Of a stretch of DNA of 20,201 bases, positions 14,501 through 20,201 are shown piece after piece. The first letter of the stretch is position 1. Each line of letters opens with the position of its first letter. The translations under genes were made by a program, and so were the position numbers. This stretch comes from a virus: IMG/VR virus record IMGVR_UViG_3300009481_000147, positions 1 through 20,201 of that record; one strand, 5' to 3'. The notes beneath the pieces are model-generated. The model ran no database searches. It had not been told where the DNA came from and saw nothing but the letters and a program-made list of their open reading frames with translations.

Positions 14501-15067
14501 TTTGAAAACGCTGGAGATGGCGATGAGGGAGTGTTAGTAACGAGATTTATATCAGGTTCCGATAATAATTACTTTATACCAAATGGTGAGTACACAACTT
14601 ACAACGGAGATATAAACTTAGCGTTCTTTGATACAGGTTCATCATTAGGATTTTTAAACAATCGTTCAATAATGATATTAAACGATATAGATAAACGAGG
14701 TGAATACGGAACATTGTATGCGACAGCGAGTATCAATTCTGGTTCACACAACAATATATTTACAGAAGTTTTACAACCAAACATTAGTAGTTCAAGGTTG
14801 TCAGAAAAAGGACAAATAGAGGAGTTTTTCTATTCAAGTTCATTTAGTGCTTCGATAGGGCCAACATTAGCTTATAGTTCATCTTTCACAGAATCAGATG
14901 TAGAAAGTATGGCTTTATCAACAGGACTATTTAGGGCATTTGTACAAGGTATAAAAATTACAAACGATAATTCAATTGACGGAGAAGATGCGGTTATCAT
15001 CAACGAAGTCGCACCTACTGTATTGAAAACACAAGATTCAAATACAAGTAAGTTGAGAACAGAATAA
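11579..15067 (+). CDS. Large baseplate protein with tail-protein-I-like core and LamG-like domain
   Basis: At 1162 residues this is the largest complete gene. The segment at about 485-535 ('IWKRILANLPFFIKSKGTER', 'ALKGLLNCYGIPSSMLRVRE') is the hallmark of the tail-protein-I/baseplate-wedge core that pairs with J/gp6 proteins. About residues 573-735 look like a concanavalin-type (LamG-like) beta-sandwich: 'TIEFRFRSPKSQDQVLLQKD', 'GHLRFTISGSDGSVNFITSS', 'EMWSVMLTRKS' and a closing 'GHIFLGG', 'GSLMEYRLYSEPLS'. Such domains bind sugars or proteins. The N-terminal 250 residues are beta-rich, and the C-terminal 400 contain a helical patch ('HMSNNFFDYLRILQFYDSGI') and further beta sequence. By size and order it corresponds best to T4 gp7, perhaps merged with receptor-side functions, but that equivalence is inferred. 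Confidence 0.75.
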   Translation: MAKTFRDIEIDEVFLNEDINIPGQARENIRFRLTGRGSAVTSGGKPISPTETIVTSKSANAKLSNRDYVAKIEEVIDANRVRVSLSYNDGVNLVKHKGDDQVSNRFKNFRVNYIKNNIDRYKTYVKIGNDYYLVVNSKINEEGTKRVVKLKQPLQPNVEAGDKFVFVEKRLETYRDKVRLEPFTETEDDGLFLRLPNFNSVDNPINFQGTNYQTHTGLLSSNDEDSRDIERLLTSGSLLDVQPNIDYQKTTTDLNLQADDAGFGNFVNFSNAETRLENFKKKLELIEGYNSESSSLVNVTSSLSTIQEIERKRQRVKNSFDPFEHYMYFESSSFVSSSAGLFHDTAWPKTNSTKPYTLQSVSAASDWFSTRIASASQYDQGNMNSLRNSLPEHIYADTKNNVFLEFMDMVGQQFDEVWTYTKSITDLNVRVNNLSEGISKDVAVHYANALGMDLFNGNDIMILPTYLLGKASDGSDLFESPQEEITEKIWKRILANLPFFIKSKGTERALKGLLNCYGIPSSMLRVREYGGPDKGTRVSYEIKRKFTRATDFRAAQYIQSNWKAAADGLIPDTIEFRFRSPKSQDQVLLQKDDDFAISLQDNGETDNYGHLRFTISGSDGSVNFITSSQQEFYNDEMWSVMLTRKSASNDLEFDSDSIHASSSFELTTKYYEPTRQKILYQDSQSMEVTASAINAAFTSSGHIFLGGSGSSFGTQFTGSLMEYRLYSEPLSQSIFDNHVRAPKAYNGNHYESSYDKLLVRYQLDENKNLSSSATASNTAHDLTYEEHSVDVVGFTGNHTRTLVDQEKLRVPDIGPSRRNATKIRIEDTTIDKTEGKDVLYINQRKEQSNDDFAPKDDHKLGIYFSPTDVVNEDIMYSIADFNFDDFIGDPRDEFKPIYKDLRDKRNEYFKRYHMSNNFFDYLRILQFYDSGIFDTLEQLVPARAKSTTGVLIEPNILERSKQVIGLQPEFDNRYFENAGDGDEGVLVTRFISGSDNNYFIPNGEYTTYNGDINLAFFDTGSSLGFLNNRSIMILNDIDKRGEYGTLYATASINSGSHNNIFTEVLQPNISSSRLSEKGQIEEFFYSSSFSASIGPTLAYSSSFTESDVESMALSTGLFRAFVQGIKITNDNSIDGEDAVIINEVAPTVLKTQDSNTSKLRTE

Positions 15068-15087
15068 ACAATGGAAAATTTAACTTT

Positions 15088-15105
15088 CTTATATTTATTA
15101 ATGAA
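15088..15105 (+). promoter_or_regulatory. Shared 18-base intergenic element, copy 1
   Basis: CTTATATTTATTAATGAA lies in the 76-base gap before the 15144 gene and differs at one position from the element at 17963-17980 before the 18002 gene. The core TATATTTA is a two-mismatch relative of the late promoter octamer TATAAATA; the reverse strand reads TAATAAATATA. A late promoter variant is the simplest reading, but an RNA processing or structural role is possible. Confidence 0.45.
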
Positions 15106-15143
15106 AAAGAATAGTTATATCATTTCCACAGGAGCAAAATAAA

Positions 15144-15899
15144 ATGGGATTTTTAGATAATACAAGTATAACAGTAGACGCTATTTTGACAAAAAAAGGT
15201 CGTGAACTTTTGTCAAGAGGGCAGAATGAATTTAGAATTACAAAATTTGCGTTAGCAGATGATGAAATTGATTACAATCTTTACGATACATCACACCCAA
15301 ACGGAACAAACTTTTATAGTGCAGTAATAGAAAATATGCCACTATTAGAAGCGTTTGTAGATGAAAATCAATTAATGAGATATAAACTCTCAACACTTCC
15401 AAAGGAAACAAACAAACTTCCTATATTGGAATTACCAAGTCCTTCATTGAGTTTCAATGGTGCAGGAATTACACAAACAATATCACCAAACACTCGTAAT
15501 GGAATAGACCAAGATTACACATTTACATTATTTAATGCAGATGTTGCTAACTTAACATTAAGTGGTACGGCGTCAAGTCCAAGACCAGATTTAAGAAGAG
15601 ATACTTCAGGTGAAGACCTTATTCCACCTTCACAAAGACCAAGACCAAGAAGTAGAAGTTTCAACCCAGATTTACTTGATGATTCAAGAGATTTTATCAT
15701 TGGTAATGGAGTAACAACACCAGTATTCTTAAATGAAGCAGAAAGAAAACGCTCTATATCAGTAGTTGGTAAAAGTGTTAGAGTTATTTCAAGGTCTTTA
15801 ACGGCAGATACAAACACAAACATATCAGTAACGGGTAATCAATCAGGTGCTCAATTCACTTTACCGATTACCGTAAAAGCTGACCCATCAAGAATATAG
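15144..15899 (+). CDS. Tail-associated structural protein with Pro/Arg-rich segment
   Basis: The protein is 251 residues. Ribosome site GGAG lies at 15131-15134. Residues 1-95 carry a pattern I know from virion proteins of marine T4-like phages: 'ITVDAILTKKGRELL', 'FRITKFALADDEIDYNLYD', 'IENMPLLEAFVDENQLMRYK' and 'LSTLP'. Residues about 138-178 form an unusual Pro/Arg/Ser-rich, low-complexity linker ('PPSQRPRPRSRSFNP'), followed by a beta-rich C-terminal domain (185-251: 'SISVVGKSVRVISRSL', 'FTLPITVKAD'). The exact role in the particle is unknown. It stands at the head of a three-gene set behind the shared 18-base element, so it may be expressed separately from the baseplate block. Confidence 0.7.
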   Translation: MGFLDNTSITVDAILTKKGRELLSRGQNEFRITKFALADDEIDYNLYDTSHPNGTNFYSAVIENMPLLEAFVDENQLMRYKLSTLPKETNKLPILELPSPSLSFNGAGITQTISPNTRNGIDQDYTFTLFNADVANLTLSGTASSPRPDLRRDTSGEDLIPPSQRPRPRSRSFNPDLLDDSRDFIIGNGVTTPVFLNEAERKRSISVVGKSVRVISRSLTADTNTNISVTGNQSGAQFTLPITVKADPSRI

Positions 15900-15908
15900 G
15901 AGTAAGTA

Positions 15909-16952
15909 ATGGCATTTAAAAGATTCAATCCAGCAGACGACATAGTTGAAAATCAGAAGACTACAATATCAAGTGGTTTATGGAGTGGTGGAAGTGCAAC
16001 TCTTACTTCGTTCTTTACTCAATCAGCTAATGGAAATATAACAGGTTCTTTTTTAGAACTTTACAATGAGGACCCAAATCTATCAAGTTCAGCAGAATCT
16101 CAATTCTCAGTTGGATATGCACACATTGACGGAAGTGGTTCAGCAGGTAATACAACTAAACTAACAACAGGTGGTAGACAGACAGCCGCACTTTATAGTC
16201 AGTTTAGAAATGTATTGTTAGCACCAAACACAACACACTTTGAGTTTACAAGCTCACCAACAGCTTCAGGTGATAAAGACTTTTACTTTGTATCTTTCCA
16301 AAGAGCAAGACAAAGAGAAAAGATTGACCCAGGTAATTGGGAGATAAAACTAAGTGGTAATATGCCAGTACAACTTAAAGATGATACAATTACATTGATT
16401 GATGATAGTGGTGCAACTACAAACCCTACCGTTAATCAAGGTGGTAGAGTATTTAATGTTGTTAGTGGTTCTATATCTGACGGTATCAACACAACAGCAG
16501 CGAACGAACCTTCAGCAAATGGTGGTTCATATGGATTATTCTATCCTGACTTAGGATTGATATTGTTAAATGCGCCTAAGTTAGAAGTTAGTGGTGGTTT
16601 AGGAACTCACGCAAGAAGTGCTGATACATTTGATGACAGACCAAAAGCATTCTTTAACGCTCTTGTTTCTGGTTCAAGTTTCCAAGCAAGAAGAGAAGAA
16701 GAAATTAGTTCAACTAACTTCTTTGTTCGTGTAAACAACAAAGACTTTAACTTCAGTGCTAACCCAACTTTCTCGACAGGTTCAGACGGAAGTTTGACAC
16801 AAGCTTCTTTCTTTAAAGACCCTAAAACTTTTATTACACAAGTGGGACTTTATAATGATGAGAACGAATTGTTGGCGATTGCTAAGTTATCAAAACCAAT
16901 ATTAAAATCATATTCAAGGGAAGCTATTATTAAAGTGAAACTTGATTTTTAG
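15909..16952 (+). CDS. Tail structural protein, paralogue of the next gene
   Basis: The protein is 347 residues, serine/glycine/threonine-rich and beta-rich throughout. N-terminal features 'FLELYNEDPNLSSSAESQFS' and 'GYAHIDGSGS' are familiar from marine phage virion proteins. The last 41 residues ('TFITQVGLYNDENELLAIAK' then 'LSKPI') align without gaps to the last 41 of the 16962 product with 18 identities, and upstream pieces correspond too ('YGLFYPDLGLILL' with 'GNIFYEQGLLVFT'; 'FFVRVNNKDFNF' with 'YEYRVSAKPFEF'). The two genes therefore look like an old duplication. GGAG at 15899-15902 overlaps the previous stop and serves ATG 15909. Confidence 0.75.
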   Translation: MAFKRFNPADDIVENQKTTISSGLWSGGSATLTSFFTQSANGNITGSFLELYNEDPNLSSSAESQFSVGYAHIDGSGSAGNTTKLTTGGRQTAALYSQFRNVLLAPNTTHFEFTSSPTASGDKDFYFVSFQRARQREKIDPGNWEIKLSGNMPVQLKDDTITLIDDSGATTNPTVNQGGRVFNVVSGSISDGINTTAANEPSANGGSYGLFYPDLGLILLNAPKLEVSGGLGTHARSADTFDDRPKAFFNALVSGSSFQARREEEISSTNFFVRVNNKDFNFSANPTFSTGSDGSLTQASFFKDPKTFITQVGLYNDENELLAIAKLSKPILKSYSREAIIKVKLDF

Positions 16953-16961
16953 GACTACCTA

Positions 16962-17951
16962 ATGTTCAAAAATCTCGACCTAAATAACGACGCTACAATA
17001 AAGTCTTTTAAGTCTTTCAAAAACTTTACATTTACAAATAATGATAGTGGGAGCGGTGTATTCGCAATCAAAGCCAGAACAGGTTCATTGTATAATTATG
17101 TAAGTTCATCTGATGAAATCATCACAATAACTAATGATTCTACATCTACAAACTTTTTCGCATATCCAACTTATGTGATGTTAAATAATCTATATTATTC
17201 TAAACACGGACGAGAGTATGTAAGGTCAGGTTCTATGAATAGAAATTTACATAGTTCCGCATCAGTCATAAGTGTGGCGAGAGAATTGTTTGGAGAAAAA
17301 ATAAAACCAGAAAGTATCGAGTTAACAGCTACGGTCGGTGGTGAAACCTTTACAATCAAAGATGACGGAGAGGGTAATTTATATGATAATGCTTTCTCAT
17401 CAAGTTTCTCAACTTTCAAAACAAACAAATTTCAAAGTGGTAGTTCAACTACTGCGGCAACTCGTGGAAGTGGTTCAGAAGTAGGTAACATTTTCTACGA
17501 ACAAGGACTATTAGTATTCACAGATACAGGTTCTTACAAAGATGTTGGATTTGGAACATCTTATACTTTAAAGTATCAATCAACACAAACACACTACGAA
17601 TATGAATATCGTGTGTCAGCAAAACCTTTTGAGTTCAATACTTCAACAAATATCAGTTTAACACCTGATAGAAGTGGTAGCCAAACAATTTCTGAAGGTG
17701 TGGTTTCAATGTCAAACTTTTTCCCACCAAGTCATTTACCGACTGGTCAAGGAACAGGTAGTTATGCCACATTTTATAACGCAGCCACCGAATCATTAGG
17801 TATAGTAACAGGTTCAGAATTTCAACCTTTCGTAACAGATATAGGTTTGTATAGTGAGAATAATGAACTATTAGCTCACGGAAAACTCGCAAAGCCAGTC
17901 AAATTATCTAAGGATATCGAAACTACTTTTGTAGTTAGGTTCGATGTATAA
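16962..17951 (+). CDS. Tail structural protein, paralogue of the previous gene
   Basis: The protein is 329 residues, beta-rich, with Ser/Thr/Asn-rich surface segments. The C-terminal block 'PFVTDIGLYSENNELLAHGK' then 'LAKPV' repeats that of the 15909 product at identical spacing from the end. The N-terminal 110 residues ('SFKNFTFTNNDSGSGVFAIK', 'FFAYPTYVMLNNLYYSKHGR') are distinct, so the conserved part is probably the assembly or trimerisation module and the variable part the exposed one (inference). AGGA at 16951-16954 within the previous stop region is the ribosome site. The gene ends 50 bases before the exported-protein gene. Confidence 0.7.
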   Translation: MFKNLDLNNDATIKSFKSFKNFTFTNNDSGSGVFAIKARTGSLYNYVSSSDEIITITNDSTSTNFFAYPTYVMLNNLYYSKHGREYVRSGSMNRNLHSSASVISVARELFGEKIKPESIELTATVGGETFTIKDDGEGNLYDNAFSSSFSTFKTNKFQSGSSTTAATRGSGSEVGNIFYEQGLLVFTDTGSYKDVGFGTSYTLKYQSTQTHYEYEYRVSAKPFEFNTSTNISLTPDRSGSQTISEGVVSMSNFFPPSHLPTGQGTGSYATFYNAATESLGIVTGSEFQPFVTDIGLYSENNELLAHGKLAKPVKLSKDIETTFVVRFDV

Positions 17952-17962
17952 TATTTCTTAAT

Positions 17963-17980
17963 CTTATATTTATTATTGAA
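17963..17980 (+). promoter_or_regulatory. Shared 18-base intergenic element, copy 2
   Basis: CTTATATTTATTATTGAA matches the element at 15088-15105 at 17 of 18 positions and lies 21 bases before ATG 18002 in the 50-base gap. If it acts as a -10-type late element, the leader would be very short but would still contain the GGAG site at 17992-17995. Confidence 0.45.
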
Positions 17981-18001
17981 TTAAACTCAACGGAGAAAAC
18001 A

Positions 18002-20201
18002 ATGTTTCAGTTTATGAAAAAAATGGTTATGTCAGCAGTTATGTTTGGACTTGTCTTTGGACAATCCCCAATCATAAGAGTTAAACAATTAGGTAGCTGG
18101 GATTCACCACAAACTTGGTGGAAAGATTCAGTTAACCAAGAATTAGACGATTTTTTAGCACAAGACACCGACAATCAAGCGTTTGATAATAATAACTTTG
18201 ATATTTGGAGAGATAAAGTCTTGGAAATGGAAGTTACTGTCGATGATAATGGTGCAGATTTAACTACACTTAGATTTGATATTGCATTTGATAATGACTT
18301 AATTACTTGGATTGAAGATGGTGAATATGCCGATGAAACAAACGGACACACCGCTTGGAGTCAAGGAGATTCACGAGTAATTAAAGGTAGTCACATTGCG
18401 GATTGGGACGAAGGAGATGACTCAACTGATGATTATTCTTTTGAAGTAGTTCACTTTTCTAATGTAGGTTATCAAGACTCATTGGCAGTTGGTACTTCTC
18501 AAACACTAAAAGAAGAATCAATATCCGATACAAGATACGATTGGTTAAGAATTACTATGGTATCACACGGAAAAGATGAAGACAATGACGGAACACCAGA
18601 TAAAACATTTGGTAATGGTGACGGAGAAGAAATTCAAGTTCTTAGATTAAAATTTAAGATAAATGATGTTGTTGATGACTTCGCACCAAGAGCGTTTAGA
18701 ATACCAACATTTTATGACGGAAATTCAGGATACTACACATATGTATCTGATGATTATTTATTAGATTATAAAGTTTACATAGACGGAAATTGGGGACACC
18801 ACAAAACAGCAGACAGAACTTATAATGGTGGTGCTCGTGGAGACATTACACTTCACCCAAAACTTGTTGATGTTGAAGGATATATGAGATATATCGGAGA
18901 ATATGATGGTTCATCATTTACAAGAAACAAATATCCATTTATGAAAGTTATTTTTGAATTAGACGAATCTAATCCAGATAATCTTTCTAATTGGAGAAAT
19001 CCAAGAGATATTAATTATCCAACAAGTAATACAGACGAATCTTTAAATGATGATGTTATGGGTAGTTATGATGACGCTGGAACATTTGCATTAGGGTATC
19101 AACATATGAGATACTACGAACAAAACTTTGGAACAACATCAGACCAGAAAATCCAAAACGACGGATTTAGAGGAGTTAGTTATTGGTATTGGACATACAC
19201 AGATGATAAAGGATACTTTAATATTTCTTTACCACGAAACAACAGATATCGTGTATCGTTCTGGCCACCAGAAGCAGATGATAAAGTTGGAGTAAGTGGA
19301 AATGAACACACCACCTATACCTTAGATAGAGGTGGTATCACCAATATAGCAGACGCAAGAAAATCATTTAATTTCCAATCAAATAGATTTGAACAAGATG
19401 ATGAAATTGATAACATAACACCAAGTTCTTATTTAATCGGAGATGTTGACGGAGATGATGTATTTCAATTAAACGATACATACTTTGTATGGGCATACAC
19501 ATCAGGAGTGTTTGAAACATCATACACACACTACAACGGAGAAACTTATCAACAATGGTCAAGTATTGATAATTTAAAATCTAATGGTACTTCAGAAACT
19601 TTAAATTATTATCAAGCACACGACGGAAGTACAAGAAACCAAAGACGAGAGTTCAGTATATTTGTTGATGATGATTTAGCACAAGAAACCGAAACACTTG
19701 ATGAAGACGGTGGTGGTGTTGCTTGGTTTAATCCTTTGATGGACGATGTTCAAACAGGATTAGATACATTATCAATTAAATTAGGAGCAGGTAGTTCTAC
19801 ATTTGGAGATGATGTAAATCCAGATTATTACTTTACTCGACCAGATGGAGTAGGTACTTCTAAACAAGTAGATATTGTTGGAACTGATAACGATAGTGAT
19901 ATCGCATACTACTTTACAGGTGATTTAAATTTAACAGGTTTAAAAGTTGATAACAATGGAACATCAGAAACACCAAGTATTGATAGTAATGTTAATACAT
20001 TTTATCGTTGGGGAACAGGAACAGCACCAACAGAATGGGCAAGAACATCAGAAAGAACTTTACCAACAACAACAGATGTTCGTTTATCATTACCAGAAGA
20101 AGGTACGGTAAAAGTTCAAATGGGTAATCAAGTTGTAGTTCCTTTAACCATTACACCAATCGTAGATGAGTTAACAGGCAAACCAACCAAGATAGCAGGA
20201 T
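18002..20201 (+). CDS. Exported protein with dockerin/cohesin-like features, truncated by the window edge
   Basis: The frame is open from ATG 18002 to the last base, at least 733 codons, with GGAG at 17992-17995. The N-terminus is a textbook Sec signal peptide: basic start (MFQFMKK), hydrophobic core (MVMSAVMFGLVFG), likely cut before Q21 or nearby. The mature part is rich in Asp, Tyr, Trp and Asn and beta-rich. Residues 192-200 ('DEDNDGTPD') form an Asp-rich calcium-type loop. Residues 479-494 ('IGDVDGDDVFQLNDTY') fit a dockerin-type loop with Asp at positions 1, 3, 5 and 12 (D481, D483, D485, D492). The last visible part, 'DVRLSLPEEGTVKVQMGNQV' and then 'VVPLTI', resembles the first strands of a cohesin domain. 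Alternatives are a tail fibre/adhesin or a secreted host-surface protein. Function is not assigned. Confidence 0.75.
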   Translation, partial: MFQFMKKMVMSAVMFGLVFGQSPIIRVKQLGSWDSPQTWWKDSVNQELDDFLAQDTDNQAFDNNNFDIWRDKVLEMEVTVDDNGADLTTLRFDIAFDNDLITWIEDGEYADETNGHTAWSQGDSRVIKGSHIADWDEGDDSTDDYSFEVVHFSNVGYQDSLAVGTSQTLKEESISDTRYDWLRITMVSHGKDEDNDGTPDKTFGNGDGEEIQVLRLKFKINDVVDDFAPRAFRIPTFYDGNSGYYTYVSDDYLLDYKVYIDGNWGHHKTADRTYNGGARGDITLHPKLVDVEGYMRYIGEYDGSSFTRNKYPFMKVIFELDESNPDNLSNWRNPRDINYPTSNTDESLNDDVMGSYDDAGTFALGYQHMRYYEQNFGTTSDQKIQNDGFRGVSYWYWTYTDDKGYFNISLPRNNRYRVSFWPPEADDKVGVSGNEHTTYTLDRGGITNIADARKSFNFQSNRFEQDDEIDNITPSSYLIGDVDGDDVFQLNDTYFVWAYTSGVFETSYTHYNGETYQQWSSIDNLKSNGTSETLNYYQAHDGSTRNQRREFSIFVDDDLAQETETLDEDGGGVAWFNPLMDDVQTGLDTLSIKLGAGSSTFGDDVNPDYYFTRPDGVGTSKQVDIVGTDNDSDIAYYFTGDLNLTGLKVDNNGTSETPSIDSNVNTFYRWGTGTAPTEWARTSERTLPTTTDVRLSLPEEGTVKVQMGNQVVVPLTITPIVDELTGKPTKIAG

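Noticed and set aside
15071-15142. 23-codon reading frame starting MENLTFLYLL in the gap before 15144
   Set aside because: It has no ribosome site, contains the shared intergenic element, and has no recognisable features. The gap is better read as regulatory.
1-20201. tRNA genes, CRISPR arrays, integrases or insertion sequences
   Set aside because: No cloverleaf-like segments, spaced direct repeats, recombinase motifs or terminal inverted repeats were seen. Coding density leaves almost no space for them.

Overview
This window is part of the genome of an AT-rich (by eye about one-third GC), T4-like contractile-tailed phage. The main evidence is a run of baseplate genes in late-operon order: an OB-fold/beta-helix spike-hub protein, a gp25-type wedge protein, a gp6/J-type wedge protein, a 1162-residue baseplate protein with a tail-protein-I-like core and a LamG-like domain, then distal tail proteins. 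A gp55-type late sigma factor and an exact TATAAATA late promoter support this. The protein families resemble those of marine T4-like phages. The host cannot be read from the sequence. Weak hints toward the FCB superphylum are an Hc1-like protein, a 3D-domain protein of the short 'DTMN' type and a signal peptide ending in 'FGQ'. Most genes have Shine-Dalgarno-like sites, which fits Bacteroidota proper less well.

Layout. (1) Bases 1-3770, plus strand: a 3D-domain protein at the left edge, a 50-residue membrane protein, a DUF4338 (DruA-like) protein, an HD-domain phosphohydrolase, a membrane-anchored coiled-coil protein, a gp55-like late sigma factor and a histone H1-like (Hc1) protein. Several stop/start codons overlap, which suggests translational coupling. 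(2) Bases 3771-4186: a bidirectional terminator, one minus-strand gene for a very hydrophobic 73-residue protein, and a 146-base control region with an inverted repeat and the late promoter. (3) Bases 4187-15067: eight tightly packed plus-strand baseplate/structural genes. (4) Bases 15144-17951: three further structural genes, the last two being paralogues. (5) Base 18002 to the right edge: an unfinished reading frame of at least 733 codons with a signal peptide and dockerin/cohesin-like calcium-binding features, unusual for a phage.

How the parts fit: the gp55-like factor would direct the phage or host polymerase to the TATAAATA element, switching on the structural operon from 4187. The two longest gaps in the rest of the late region (before 15144 and before 18002) share a nearly identical 18-base element, a candidate second class of late start or processing site.

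The most striking global signal is compositional. On a line-by-line reading I found no GATC and no CATG anywhere in 20.2 kb, although dozens of each are expected and other 4-base palindromes (GTAC, GGCC, CCGG, GCGC) are present. This suggests long selection by restriction systems recognising these two sites. I saw no tRNA, rRNA, CRISPR array, integrase or transposase. No gene-free stretch exceeds 146 bases.
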